A stretch of DNA of 43,591 bases, from assembly GCA_005191425.1 (NCBI GenBank), contig SUPR01000017.1:1-43591 (forward strand). Direction: 5' to 3'. The DNA is from Candidatus Helarchaeota ASGARD archaeon Hel_GB_B. GTDB taxonomy: Archaea; Asgardarchaeota; Lokiarchaeia; Helarchaeales; HEL-GB-B. Positions 25,335 through 34,770 of the stretch are shown piece by piece. Position numbers and translations under genes: made by a program. The notes below the pieces were generated by a model. It saw nothing but the letters and a program-made list of their open reading frames with translations. It was not told where the DNA came from and made no database searches. Position 1 is the stretch's first letter, and the number at the start of each line of letters is the position of its first letter.

Positions 25335-28106
25335 CTAAAAATTTGTTATGTGTTTATTTTTTAACATATTACGAAGTACTGTCTGCAATATTCCGCCATT
25401 TCTGTAGTATTTAACTTCCATTAAATTATCCAGTCTAATTTCGACTTTAAATTTTTTAATTTGTTTTTGATTTTTGTCTTTAATTATTATATTTAATTCT
25501 TTATTTGGGCCTAAATCATTTAATCCTATAATATCATATAAATAATCTCCCTTAATCCCTAATGTATCAATATTCTCGCCACTTTTAAATTGCAATGGTA
25601 ATACACCCATTCCTATTAAATTACTTCTATGAATTCGTTCAAAAGATTCTGCAATTACTGCTTTTATTCCTAATAACTGAGTCCCTTTAGCTGCCCAATC
25701 TCTCGAACTTCCAGTACCGTATTCTTTACCTGCAAAAATAATAGTTGGAATACCATTTTCTAAATACTTCATTGCTGCATTATAAATTGGCATTTCTTCA
25801 TTTGTAGGTAGATAAATGGTCCAGCCACCTTCTCTATTGGGTGTTAATTTATTTTTTAATCTGATATTGCTAAAAGTACCTCTTATCATAACCTCATGAT
25901 TACCGCGTCTAGACCCGAAAGAATTGAATGAATTTATATTTATGTTATGAGATATTAAATATTGGCCCGCAGGACTGTCTTTTGGAATTGATCCCGCCGG
26001 CGATATATGGTCCGTCGTTATTGAATCCCCCAAGATAGCTAAACACCTTGCATTTTTTATATCCGATAATTTAGGCATTTCTATTGAAAAATCTTTAAAA
26101 AAAGGCGGTTCAAGTATATAGGTCGAATTCTTATCCCATTTAAATAATTTTCCACCTTGAATTTCCAAGCTATTCCATTGTTCAGTTCCTTCAAAAATAT
26201 TTGAATATTGTTTTTTAAAAATACTTGAATTAATATTTTTATCAATTAATTCCATAATTTCATCATTTGTAGGCCAAATTTCACTTAGATAGACTGGATC
26301 TCCATTTGGATCATAACCCAATGGCTCTTTTTTTAAATTTATTAAAATATTACCTGCAATTGCAAAAGCAATAACTAACATGGGTGATGCTAAATAACTT
26401 GCTTTTATTAATGGGTGTACTCTACCTTCAAAATTTCTATTTCCAGATATTATACTTACAGCAATTATATTTTTATTAAGTATTATTTTTTCTATTTCAT
26501 TAAATAAATGACCACTATTTCCAATACATGTAGTACAACCATATCCAACAATATGAAATCCTAACCCCTCTAAATATGGTAAAAGTCCAGCTTTTTCTAA
26601 ATAATCTTTTACAACTCTTGACCCTGGAGCTAAACTTGTTTTTATAAATGGTTTAACTTTTAGACCATGTTCAATAGCTTTTTTAGCTAGTAATCCCGCT
26701 CCTATTAAAACATTTGGATTTGATGTATTAGTGCATGAAGTAATAGCAGCTAAAACTATAGTACCATCAACAATTTCATCTATGAAATATAGCTCATTTC
26801 CAAATCCTTTTTGAATTTGCTTTTGATTAAATTTATTATCTTTAAAGTTTTTATTATGGTTATTTAAATTAATAGAACTACTCTTAGAATTATTATAATT
26901 TTTTACTATTTCTTTAAATGCATCTTTTAATTTAATTAATGATACACGATCTTGAGGCCTTTTAGGGCCCGCTAAACTTGGTACAACATTTCCTAAATCA
27001 AATTCTATTATCTTACTATATACTACTCTATTATTATTATATTCTTTTAAAAAAAGTCCCTGCTCAATTGTATATTTCTTGACCAAATTAACAAGTTCTT
27101 TATTCCTACCACTTAATTCTAAATATTCTAAAGTTTTTGTATCAATTGGAAAATATCCAATAGTAGCTCCATATTCTGGTGCCATATTTGAAATTGTAGC
27201 TCTATCGGGTAATGATAATTGTTTTAGTCCTGTGCCAAAAAATTCAATGAACTTTCCTACAACACCATATCTTCTAAGTAATTCTGTAATTGAAAGAACA
27301 ATATCCGTAGCACAAACATCATCATCCAATTTTCCATATAATTTTACTCCAACCACATCTGGTAATGATAAATAATATGGTTGCCCAAGCATAACCGCTT
27401 CTGCCTCAATTCCCCCCACACCCCACCCAACTATACCAAGTCCACCAATCATAGTCGTGTGTGAATCAGTCCCTAAAACCGTATCTGGATAGGCATATAA
27501 TTCATCTCCAACTTTCTTCATTTGAATTACAGAAGCTAAATATTCTAAATTAATTTGATGAATTATACCTCTTCCGGGTGGAATTACTCGAAAATTATTA
27601 AAAGAATTTTGTGCCCATTTTAATAAACTATAACGTTCTTTATTTCTGGTAAATTCTTTTTTTTCATTTAATTCTCTTGATTTTTTAGTCCCAAAATAAT
27701 TCACTTGAATTGAATGGTCTATTATCAAATCAGCTGGAATCACCGGATTAATCTCGGAAGGGTCTTTCCCAAGTCTATATAATGCAGATCTCATAGCAGC
27801 TAAATCCACTACAGCTGGCACACCTGTAAAATCTTGCAATATAACCCTAGCCGGTTTGAATGGAATTTCTTTCCTCTCTAAGTTATTAACTGTCCAATTA
27901 GCTATATTTTTTATATCTTGTACCTTAATAATCTGCCCATCAAACTGCCGTACGATAGATTCTAATAAAATTTTTATTGAAAAAGGTAATTGAGAAATCT
28001 TATCTAAACCATATTCTTTTAATTTATCAATTTTGAATATATTAAATTCTTTATTATCTATTTTAATCCGTTCTTTAACATTATTTGGGTCAAAATTTTC
28101 ATTCAT
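25335..28106 (-). CDS. acnA: Aconitate hydratase A
   Basis: A full-length 923-residue AcnA/IRP1-type aconitase, which interconverts citrate and isocitrate through a [4Fe-4S] cluster. The three cluster cysteines are visible in AAITSCTNTSNP and GYGCTTCIGNSG. Other signatures are LGTDSHTTMIGGLGIVGWGV near residue 215 and, in the C-terminal swivel domain, AGKEYGTGSSRDWAAKG and IHRSNLIGMGVLPLQF. It ends in a TAG codon, the only clear use of amber as a normal stop among the intact genes here. A short poly-Asn/Lys insert lies near residue 415. The gene is followed directly by the IS110 end region (54 bases), so the element inserted just downstream. Confidence 0.96.
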   Translation of the reverse strand: MNENFDPNNVKERIKIDNKEFNIFKIDKLKEYGLDKISQLPFSIKILLESIVRQFDGQIIKVQDIKNIANWTVNNLERKEIPFKPARVILQDFTGVPAVVDLAAMRSALYRLGKDPSEINPVIPADLIIDHSIQVNYFGTKKSRELNEKKEFTRNKERYSLLKWAQNSFNNFRVIPPGRGIIHQINLEYLASVIQMKKVGDELYAYPDTVLGTDSHTTMIGGLGIVGWGVGGIEAEAVMLGQPYYLSLPDVVGVKLYGKLDDDVCATDIVLSITELLRRYGVVGKFIEFFGTGLKQLSLPDRATISNMAPEYGATIGYFPIDTKTLEYLELSGRNKELVNLVKKYTIEQGLFLKEYNNNRVVYSKIIEFDLGNVVPSLAGPKRPQDRVSLIKLKDAFKEIVKNYNNSKSSSINLNNHNKNFKDNKFNQKQIQKGFGNELYFIDEIVDGTIVLAAITSCTNTSNPNVLIGAGLLAKKAIEHGLKVKPFIKTSLAPGSRVVKDYLEKAGLLPYLEGLGFHIVGYGCTTCIGNSGHLFNEIEKIILNKNIIAVSIISGNRNFEGRVHPLIKASYLASPMLVIAFAIAGNILINLKKEPLGYDPNGDPVYLSEIWPTNDEIMELIDKNINSSIFKKQYSNIFEGTEQWNSLEIQGGKLFKWDKNSTYILEPPFFKDFSIEMPKLSDIKNARCLAILGDSITTDHISPAGSIPKDSPAGQYLISHNININSFNSFGSRRGNHEVMIRGTFSNIRLKNKLTPNREGGWTIYLPTNEEMPIYNAAMKYLENGIPTIIFAGKEYGTGSSRDWAAKGTQLLGIKAVIAESFERIHRSNLIGMGVLPLQFKSGENIDTLGIKGDYLYDIIGLNDLGPNKELNIIIKDKNQKQIKKFKVEIRLDNLMEVKYYRNGGILQTVLRNMLKNKHITNF

Positions 28107-28536
28107 ATTAATTAATTCAATTAAAATTAATTAAAAATTTTATTATTTCATATTTTTAGATATAGATAGAAATTAAATCATTTTTATTGCTTATATCTAT
28201 CAATGATTTCTTTATTGAATTAAATGATTATTTTCATTAATTATTTTTTTCAATTCATCAATTTTTTTAATCTTAATTAATTTTAACTCAATAAATATAT
28301 ACATGAAAAAATTTCCGGACTATATTATAATATTGACTATAATTTAGATAGTTCTCCTATTATCTAAGTTCAAAAATCCGAAATAATGAACATTTGTAGT
28401 TTTAAATTTCATATTTTTTGTTTCTACTTGATTTTTTAAAAAAATTTAAATTATACGTAATAATAAAAGCATAAATTAAAATTTCGGAATAAAATTTAAA
28501 AAAAAATTCATTTATTATCTTTTAATTCTATATTAA
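28107..28536. other. Divergent intergenic region between acnA and a transporter
   Basis: About 430 bases of AT-rich DNA with no coding frame. It should hold promoters for both flanking genes; TATTATAATATTGAC near 28321-28336 and TTTAAATTATACG near 28443 are possible promoter elements. No stable hairpin was noticed. Confidence 0.35.
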
Positions 28537-29502
28537 ATGAGCGTAAATTTCATGGTAAAAAAGGAAACAAAATTAGGCTTTTTTTATGCTGTATTATCAA
28601 ATATATTTGGTGGACTACAACCAGTTATAGCAAATTTAAGACCGGCTAGTTTGGATTCTTTAATTTTCTCCGGGATGACAGCATTAATCCAAGTTTTAAT
28701 ATTTATTCCAATTTTCTTTTTAGAAAAAAGTATAAATAAGATAAATCGTAATATTAAAAGAAGTGCCATTAAAAATAATACCAAAAAACTTCATTTTGGA
28801 AATTCTAAATGGTATTTATTTGTTTTAATTGGATTTATGTTTTCCATTGTTATATTTTTATATTACACAGGATTACGATATGCAGGTTCTATAAACGGGA
28901 CACTTGCTCTTAAAAGTACTGCATTTTTTGGATTAATTTTTGGTTATTTAATATTAAAAGAAAATGTTTCAAAAATCCAAATATTTTTTTCTATTATTCT
29001 CTTTTTTGGTATAATAATTGCAATAACTCAAATGCAATTCTATTTATTAGAAATAAATTTTGGTGTTATCCTTATCTTAATTTGTTCTTCAATATGGATG
29101 TTTGGACATACATGTAGTAAACCTTACTTGGAAAATAGAATTACTTTTTCATCAGAACTTGTAATGTGGAGAAATATATTTACTACTTTAATTTTACTTT
29201 TATTTTATTTCTTTTATTATGGAATTGAAAAATTTTCAATAATTTTAGACCCCAATAATGTAATATTCTATGTATTAGGAGGAATACTTTATGGTCTAAA
29301 TGTTTTTTCATGGTATCAAATTATAAAATATCTGGATATTTCAATTGGTACTATTTTAATTACTCCTCAAATTATAATAACTGCTTTCTTTGCATCAATC
29401 CTTTTGGGAGAAATATTTACAATTTATCATTTGATTGGACTCATTATAATAATTACTTGTATTATTTTTATTAATTGGGATTCAAAAAAAAATAATAAAT
29501 AA
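28537..29502 (+). CDS. DMT-superfamily (EamA) transporter
   Basis: A 321-residue integral membrane protein with ten predicted hydrophobic segments in two halves, as in EamA/RhaT-type drug-metabolite exporters. The first half has GGLQPVIANLRP and the helix pair FMFSIVIFLYYTGLRYAG followed by GTLALKSTAFFGLIFGYLIL; the second half repeats it with ISIGTILITPQIIITAFFAS and LLGEIFTIYHLIGLIIII. The charged loop near residues 65-85 is cytoplasmic. Substrate cannot be predicted. A second ATG at 28552 (MVKKETKLG) is an alternative start. It stands alone between non-coding gaps. Confidence 0.85.
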   Translation: MSVNFMVKKETKLGFFYAVLSNIFGGLQPVIANLRPASLDSLIFSGMTALIQVLIFIPIFFLEKSINKINRNIKRSAIKNNTKKLHFGNSKWYLFVLIGFMFSIVIFLYYTGLRYAGSINGTLALKSTAFFGLIFGYLILKENVSKIQIFFSIILFFGIIIAITQMQFYLLEINFGVILILICSSIWMFGHTCSKPYLENRITFSSELVMWRNIFTTLILLLFYFFYYGIEKFSIILDPNNVIFYVLGGILYGLNVFSWYQIIKYLDISIGTILITPQIIITAFFASILLGEIFTIYHLIGLIIIITCIIFINWDSKKNNK

Positions 29503-29929
29503 TATAACTTGATTAATTTTAAGGCATGTTTGTCCTTATTTCTAAAATTAAATATTTGGCATAAATAAAATAATCGAGTAGAAAACATAAACGAGAAAAA
29601 TATTTAATTTTATGAAATAATTATAATCTAATAGTGGAAATATTTCATCATTTAGAATAAAATGATTATTATTTGGCTTTACAGAACTATTTTCTTGGAT
29701 ATAAAATTATACTCAAATTTATTCTAAAAATTAATCAAATCATGTATCTCACCAATTATTATACCATAGATAATAGAATTGAGAAATAATTAAACAAAAA
29801 TTCTTAAAACAGAAACTTTAAAAATAAATCTATATAAAAATACCACAAAAATATGAATTTTAGATATTTTAAAAAATTTTAAATTATAAATCCTTGTTTA
29901 TAAAATTAAAGGAAATCTTGAAAATTTAG
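29503..29929. other. AT-rich intergenic region
   Basis: About 430 bases with no frame or structure of note. Near 29805-29840, AAACTTTAAAAATAAATCTATATAAAAAT could act as a promoter for the following gene. Confidence 0.35.
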
Positions 29930-30370
29930 ATGGTTATTGTGATCAATCAAAATATAAAAAAAGAATTAGATGATTACAATTTTCTATCAGAATTTGAAGG
30001 AATTGTAAAGTCAAAAGTATTCGAACGCTCATATAAATTACTTTATGAAGCAAAATCATATATTTCTAACAATAATAAAATCTTGTATATTGAATTTCAC
30101 CCAGACCATACTATTTTTCATATTTTTTATAGTATTTCTGAGAAGAATAAATACATTACAACAAGTAGTAACTTAGAAGGTGAGATATCGGATAAAAAGA
30201 TAAAGATATTATTTTTAAATAAAAATTTAGAAAGAGAAGAAGTTTATATAAGGCATAAGAAAATCACTCAAGGAATTGAATTAAGTGAAATAAAAAATCC
30301 GACCAAAATTTTGAAAAAAATAATAAGTGATGTTTTTGAATATTACAGGAAAATTGCAGATAAAAAGTAA
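29930..30370 (+). CDS. Hypothetical protein
   Basis: A 146-residue soluble, charged protein with alternating strands and helices (for example ILYIEFHPDHTIFHIFYSIS near residue 52, and a C-terminal helix KIISDVFEYYRKIADKK). No family recognised. The ATG at 29930 follows GGAAATCTTG, a weak ribosome-binding site. It precedes the TFB gene on the same strand by 280 bases, too far to assume an operon. Confidence 0.6.
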   Translation: MVIVINQNIKKELDDYNFLSEFEGIVKSKVFERSYKLLYEAKSYISNNNKILYIEFHPDHTIFHIFYSISEKNKYITTSSNLEGEISDKKIKILFLNKNLEREEVYIRHKKITQGIELSEIKNPTKILKKIISDVFEYYRKIADKK

Positions 30371-30650
30371 TTTGATTGCAATATTATAAAAAGCCTAATT
30401 ATTGATACTAATTTTTCCCAATATGTCCTTAATTTTCGAGTTTTCTGAAAAGAGAAAAAAAATAATCGCATTGATCTATTTAGTTCTAACCAATATTTAA
30501 AATTAGCGAATTAATTTTATGATATCATTTATTTTATTGAAAAATCAATTTGATGTATATAAAAAAATTCATATATTAATTATAAACATATATAATGTGT
30601 ATTAAAAATTTTTAAATTCAAATATATAATATAAAAACAAACAAAATAAA

Positions 30651-31616
30651 ATGGAAGAAGGAAAATGGAGGATTTACTTGATCTCTGAAAAAACTTATAA
30701 AGATGATGAAGATTTTATAAAAATGTGTCCTGAATGTAAATCTACAGAGCTTATTAAAGATAGGACAAGAGGAGATACAATTTGTAGTAATTGTGGGCTT
30801 GTAATCTTAGAAAAGGAAATTGACCAAGGGCCAGAATGGCGGTCATTTGATGCTGAACAAGAAAAAAGGCGTAGAACTGGATCGCCAATGACCTATACAG
30901 TCCATGATAAAGGTCTAAGTACCATGATATCTTGGGATAACAAGGATTCATATGGAAAAAAGATATCTCCAAAAATGAAGTCTCAGATATTTAGATTAAG
31001 AAAATGGCAGATAAGAAGTAGAGTTTATTCTTCTATAGATCGAAATTTAGCTCTTGCAATGTCTGAGCTTGATAGGTTATCTTCACAATTAAATATCCCT
31101 CGGAGTATTAAAGAAAGCACTGCAGTACTTTATCGAAAGGCTACTGAGGAAAAATTAATACGTGGCCAATCTATTGAAGCAATGATAGCTGCTAGTTTAT
31201 ATTGTGTATGTCGTATTAGACATGTACCTCGAACTTTAGACGAAATTGCAACTCGTTCTTATGTCCATAAAAAAGAGATTGGGCGTTGCTATAGATTGAT
31301 TTTAAAAAAGTTAAATTTGAAAATTCCACTTGCAAGTCCAGTAGATTATATCGCTAGATTTACTAACGAATTAAATTTATCAGGTAAAACATTAAAGAGA
31401 GCTAACGAAATTATTAAACTTGCTAAAGAACATGGACTGACAATAGGAAAGGACCCAACAGGGCTTGCTGCGTCATGTATCTATATTTCGTCAATTTTGG
31501 AGGGTGAACGTCGTACACAAAGAGAAATTGCTGAAGTTGCACATGTAACAGAAGTTACTGTCAGAAATAGATACAAAGAATTGGTTAAAGAATTAAGGAT
31601 TGACATAGAAATATAA
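30651..31616 (+). CDS. tfb: Transcription initiation factor B (TFB)
   Basis: A 321-residue archaeal TFIIB homologue, which bridges TBP-bound promoter DNA and RNA polymerase. The N-terminal zinc ribbon has Cys26, Cys29 (MCPECKS), Cys45 and Cys48 (ICSNCGLV). The B-reader/linker follows: EIDQGPEWRSFDAEQEKRRR then TGSPMTYTVHDKGLSTMISW. Two cyclin repeats occupy about residues 125-215 and 220-315, the second ending QREIAEVAHVTEVTVRNRYK. Length and order are standard. The upstream stretch ATATATAATATAAAA (near 30620) is TATA-like and close to the ATG, so the message may have a short leader. A decayed second TFB copy lies 6 kb downstream. Confidence 0.97.
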   Translation: MEEGKWRIYLISEKTYKDDEDFIKMCPECKSTELIKDRTRGDTICSNCGLVILEKEIDQGPEWRSFDAEQEKRRRTGSPMTYTVHDKGLSTMISWDNKDSYGKKISPKMKSQIFRLRKWQIRSRVYSSIDRNLALAMSELDRLSSQLNIPRSIKESTAVLYRKATEEKLIRGQSIEAMIAASLYCVCRIRHVPRTLDEIATRSYVHKKEIGRCYRLILKKLNLKIPLASPVDYIARFTNELNLSGKTLKRANEIIKLAKEHGLTIGKDPTGLAASCIYISSILEGERRTQREIAEVAHVTEVTVRNRYKELVKELRIDIEI

Positions 31617-31668
31617 TCAAAAATTTATATCTTTAATGAAATAAGTTAACATTAAAAAAATATCTTGT

Positions 31669-32112
31669 TTATTCAATAATCTCAATTTCTACTTTATTAA
31701 GCTCGTCTTCCGCCCATTGATACGCTTTTAAATTATCAATATCTTGAGTTGTACTAAGAATTACCCAAATATTTTGGTGTAATTTTAAAAAGGGAAGGTC
31801 TATTGCACTAGGAATTGGACTCATTGGATGTGAATGAAAAATTCCAATAATTTCTTGATTATTTTCTTCAGCTATTCGATAGATACGATATTGTTCCTCA
31901 GGATCTATTTGGAATTTTACAGGACTTTCAACAACATTTTTAAGGGTATAAACATTTTCTACGATCCCTAAGTTGTTAGAAGTATTGATTTTACCAACAA
32001 GAATTGCAGGTGCTTCATTTGGATAGCATTTTTGTGCCCAATCTATCAATTCTTTTAGTTGCGCTTTTGTAATAATTATTTTATTAAGTTTTTTCAATCT
32101 AAGACTCACCAA
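31669..32112 (-). CDS. JAMM/MPN-domain metalloprotease
   Basis: A 147-residue stand-alone JAB1/MPN domain with a complete zinc-protease site: Glu33 (PNEAPAILVG), then His93, His95, Ser102 and Asp105 in IFHSHPMSPIPSAIDLPF. Such proteins cleave isopeptide bonds to ubiquitin-like modifiers; in Asgard archaea Rpn11-like JAMM proteins accompany ubiquitin-like systems, while other prokaryotic JAMM proteins process sulfur-carrier proteins. No ubiquitin, E1 or E2 gene lies in the window, so the substrate is open. It converges with TFB (52 bases) and lies 34 bases downstream of the membrane-protein gene on the same strand, with which it may be co-transcribed. Confidence 0.88.
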   Translation of the reverse strand: MVSLRLKKLNKIIITKAQLKELIDWAQKCYPNEAPAILVGKINTSNNLGIVENVYTLKNVVESPVKFQIDPEEQYRIYRIAEENNQEIIGIFHSHPMSPIPSAIDLPFLKLHQNIWVILSTTQDIDNLKAYQWAEDELNKVEIEIIE

Positions 32113-32146
32113 ATAATATTTTTAATTAGAAAAAAGAGGGGAAAAG

Positions 32147-33673
32147 TTATAACGGAACATGAGTACCGCAATGTTTACAGAATTCTTCACCGGGTTGGAC
32201 TGCATAATTACACTTAGGACACCTACGAATTGGTGGATGATGGTCAAACCAAGCTTTCCAATCATTTTTGAACTCTTCTGGCATTCTAATGGGTAATTTA
32301 AATCCAGATTCTTTATCTAAAATGAACCCAAATAGAAATGCCATATATACATCATTATACATCATAAAAACAGGCCGAGTTATCAGTGTTGAAATAAATA
32401 CGAATAAAATTGCACCAATTATTACAATTCCAAACATTAAGCCATAGTCAACAAAATATCCAGTAACTGGAAATATATAAATCCAATAAATTATCTGTCC
32501 AAAAATAACTCCACCAGATAAAAATATTGTTACCATTAAGAATGTAAGTAAATTAAAGGCCATTTTAACTCCAGTTTCTTTAATAAAAACATCAGCAAAA
32601 TTGTCATATAATCGATATACAGAGCTTTTAATAGCCTTAGTTGTCGGTTTATCTTCTATCACAATTGACGGTAGTGTAAAATAATTTATATAGTACCATA
32701 CTGAGCCGATAATACCTGATGCCAATCTAAATCCTGCAGCGGTCCATGGATTTGTTTTTCCAGATTTACTGGACAGCTGATTTAATATCATTCGTATAGT
32801 GCGAATTAAAGCTTCCAACAAAGAAAATATTGCAATATCACCCATTTGATAGAGTGCTACAGCAAATCCATCTCGTAAATCCGGATCTTTATTTCTATAC
32901 CAAATATATGTAATTGCATAATTTACAGCGGTTAAAACTTTTGAATTAAAGACAATATAAAAGCTTTCTACAAAGAAAATAATTATTCCAATAATCCAAA
33001 CAATAAATTCGTCAAGTCCTAAAGAATAAATCCAAATCATTATAGAAAGATCAATCAATCCTAAGAAACTTGATAAAATCCCCAGTAAAAATATTTTTAA
33101 AATTGCTGGAACAATTAACTCTTTTTCCTCATGTACCAATCGTCCTGTTAATTTCAAAATATTTCCTGCTCTTCGTAAAGCGGGCTTCCATCGCGTAAAT
33201 GATATTATTAATGTGAAAGTATAAAAAGCAGGGATTATTAGCCACCAAAAGGCTTCAAGCCCAGATCCATTAATAATCAGAAATACAACATAAATAATCA
33301 AAATAATCCAGATTATAATTGTTATAAATATTATTGAAAACTTTAAAACGCCAGCCCCATATTTTCTTAAAAGTTTATTTATTGTAATGACTGCAAAAAA
33401 GCTAGCAGCAAAAGAAATCGTTATGAATAATATCATAATAACCCAGAATTGTGCTGTCGAAGCCAATAAACCTGATAAAAAAAACAAAGCATATAATAGA
33501 TCTAAGTTAGCTGGAGTTAAAAGCGATAACAAACATACTACACCAATAGAAATAACGATACCCCACTCAATTATTAAAAGTGCTAATTTTCCTTTGTCTA
33601 GTTTTATAGGTTCTCCAGTTTCAAAAAATTTCATCATTCGAGATTGGTCATCAGTTATTTTATCTTTTTGCAT
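32147..33673 (-). CDS. Polytopic membrane protein with C-terminal zinc ribbon
   Basis: A 508-residue protein with roughly ten hydrophobic segments in two blocks (first near residues 28-160, then 190-240 and 375-440) and a cytoplasmic-looking C-terminus ending RRCPKCNYAVQPGEEFCKHC, a double-CxxC zinc ribbon of the 'double zinc ribbon' type. The middle has a charged amphipathic region (YRNKDPDLRDGFAVALYQMG) that resembles a DUF6159-like membrane family, though this is a weak pattern match. Function unknown; the ribbon suggests a soluble partner or regulatory domain. The JAMM gene lies 34 bases downstream on the same strand. Confidence 0.75.
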   Translation of the reverse strand: MQKDKITDDQSRMMKFFETGEPIKLDKGKLALLIIEWGIVISIGVVCLLSLLTPANLDLLYALFFLSGLLASTAQFWVIMILFITISFAASFFAVITINKLLRKYGAGVLKFSIIFITIIIWIILIIYVVFLIINGSGLEAFWWLIIPAFYTFTLIISFTRWKPALRRAGNILKLTGRLVHEEKELIVPAILKIFLLGILSSFLGLIDLSIMIWIYSLGLDEFIVWIIGIIIFFVESFYIVFNSKVLTAVNYAITYIWYRNKDPDLRDGFAVALYQMGDIAIFSLLEALIRTIRMILNQLSSKSGKTNPWTAAGFRLASGIIGSVWYYINYFTLPSIVIEDKPTTKAIKSSVYRLYDNFADVFIKETGVKMAFNLLTFLMVTIFLSGGVIFGQIIYWIYIFPVTGYFVDYGLMFGIVIIGAILFVFISTLITRPVFMMYNDVYMAFLFGFILDKESGFKLPIRMPEEFKNDWKAWFDHHPPIRRCPKCNYAVQPGEEFCKHCGTHVPL

Positions 33674-34115
33674 TTGTCTATCACATCAATTTATTGTATT
33701 TTAAAGATATTTTTTTATTTTTACTTTAATAAAAATTCTAATCTAAAATCTTTAAAATAAATGTTATTGATCAATAAAATTTCATAAAATTTCTTATATT
33801 AAAAAATATTATTATCCTTTTTAAGTTAAATGAATCAAAAATATCCAACAAACATTAAAATTTCATCATTTATAGGAGATTTAGTTAATTTATTTTCAAA
33901 TATACAAAATGATTCAAAAATTTTTTTGTATATCCTATTAATGAATAAGTTAACAAAGCGAATTAAGAATTTTAAGGTAATATATATTAAATTAATGAGC
34001 AAAAGAAAATAACTCTGAATAATAATATTATCGAAATAATAAAATTATAAGAAAAAATTTCATAATTTTGCAATTTAATATTCTATTTTAAACTCTCTAC
34101 CATAAATATTAAGCA
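33674..34115. other. AT-rich intergenic region
   Basis: About 440 bases. A 60-codon plus-strand frame at 33830-34012 is present but has no motif and low-complexity composition, so it is probably chance. The region should contain the promoter of the minus-strand membrane-protein gene near 33700-33730. Confidence 0.35.
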
Positions 34116-34760
34116 TTATTTATCTTTCTTAAAGAATTTTCTTAAAAGATTTTTTTCCAAACTTTTTTCAAAATAATAAAAAAAAATCATTAATGAGACC
34201 ATTATAGCCATAACTAAAAAGAATATAATAATATTATATAATAGATATGCATTTATTGTTATGATTACTGAAGTTAAAATGAATAATACCCATTCGAATT
34301 TAAATAACGGTGTTTTTCTATATGCAATTAGCCATTCTTTATCATGTTTACCTACCATTGATTTACTTAATAATTTAAACGACCTATGCTTCATAAAAGG
34401 CCATAACCATCTTATACCATCATCTGAATAAAAAGTATCTCCTAGAAAATGGAGATATATATTTATCGCCATTGAAATTGTTAGAACACTAGGAAAAATA
34501 AATATTAATACAATAAATGGAATATACATGAAAGGAAAATGAGTGGGCCAAGAATGATGTCGAAAATCTACCTTATTTTGTTTTATAACAAATCTTTTGA
34601 TAGAAGAATAAACAACATCAATTAAATCTGGTAAAAGACCGCAGATAATTGATGGTACTATAACGAGATAAGAAGGTTGTAAATAATTCCCGAAAATAAA
34701 TAATACTAAATTATATGCCAAATAAGAAACACAAAAATGCCCTGGAAAAACCTGAATTAT
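34116..34760 (-). CDS. DUF457/YdjM-like membrane protein, probably with an ATA or ATT start
   Basis: A 201-residue frame begins at a TTG (34721), but coding sequence continues upstream in frame: FPGHFCVSYLAYN, then the family-like PSIICGLLPDLIDVV, FRHHSWPTHFPFM and IYLHFLGDTFYSDD. PDLID, the His pair and HFLGD are the conserved metal-ligand-like residues of the DUF457 (YdjM) membrane family, which usually begins with a Gly/Thr-His motif, here GH upstream of the TTG. Between the previous in-frame stop and the TTG there is no ATG, GTG or other TTG. A ribosome-binding site GAGGCG (34770-34765) lies 5 bases before ATA at 34760 and 8 before ATT at 34757. The coordinates given assume ATA. It follows the GTPase gene directly. 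Five or more membrane segments; reaction unknown. Confidence 0.75.
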   Translation of the reverse strand: MIQVFPGHFCVSYLAYNLVLFIFGNYLQPSYLVIVPSIICGLLPDLIDVVYSSIKRFVIKQNKVDFRHHSWPTHFPFMYIPFIVLIFIFPSVLTISMAINIYLHFLGDTFYSDDGIRWLWPFMKHRSFKLLSKSMVGKHDKEWLIAYRKTPLFKFEWVLFILTSVIITINAYLLYNIIIFFLVMAIMVSLMIFFYYFEKSLEKNLLRKFFKKDK

Positions 34761-34764
34761 TTTT

Positions 34765-34770
34765 CGCCTC
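34765..34770 (-). promoter_or_regulatory. Shine-Dalgarno site for the DUF457-like gene
   Basis: GAGGCG begins on the base next to the GTPase stop codon and stands at normal distance from ATA (34760) or ATT (34757), but 43 bases from the TTG at 34721. It argues for the longer protein. Confidence 0.55.

Noticed and set aside
33830..34012. A 60-codon plus-strand frame
   Set aside because: No motif and composition of AT-rich non-coding DNA; kept only as a note in the intergenic entry.
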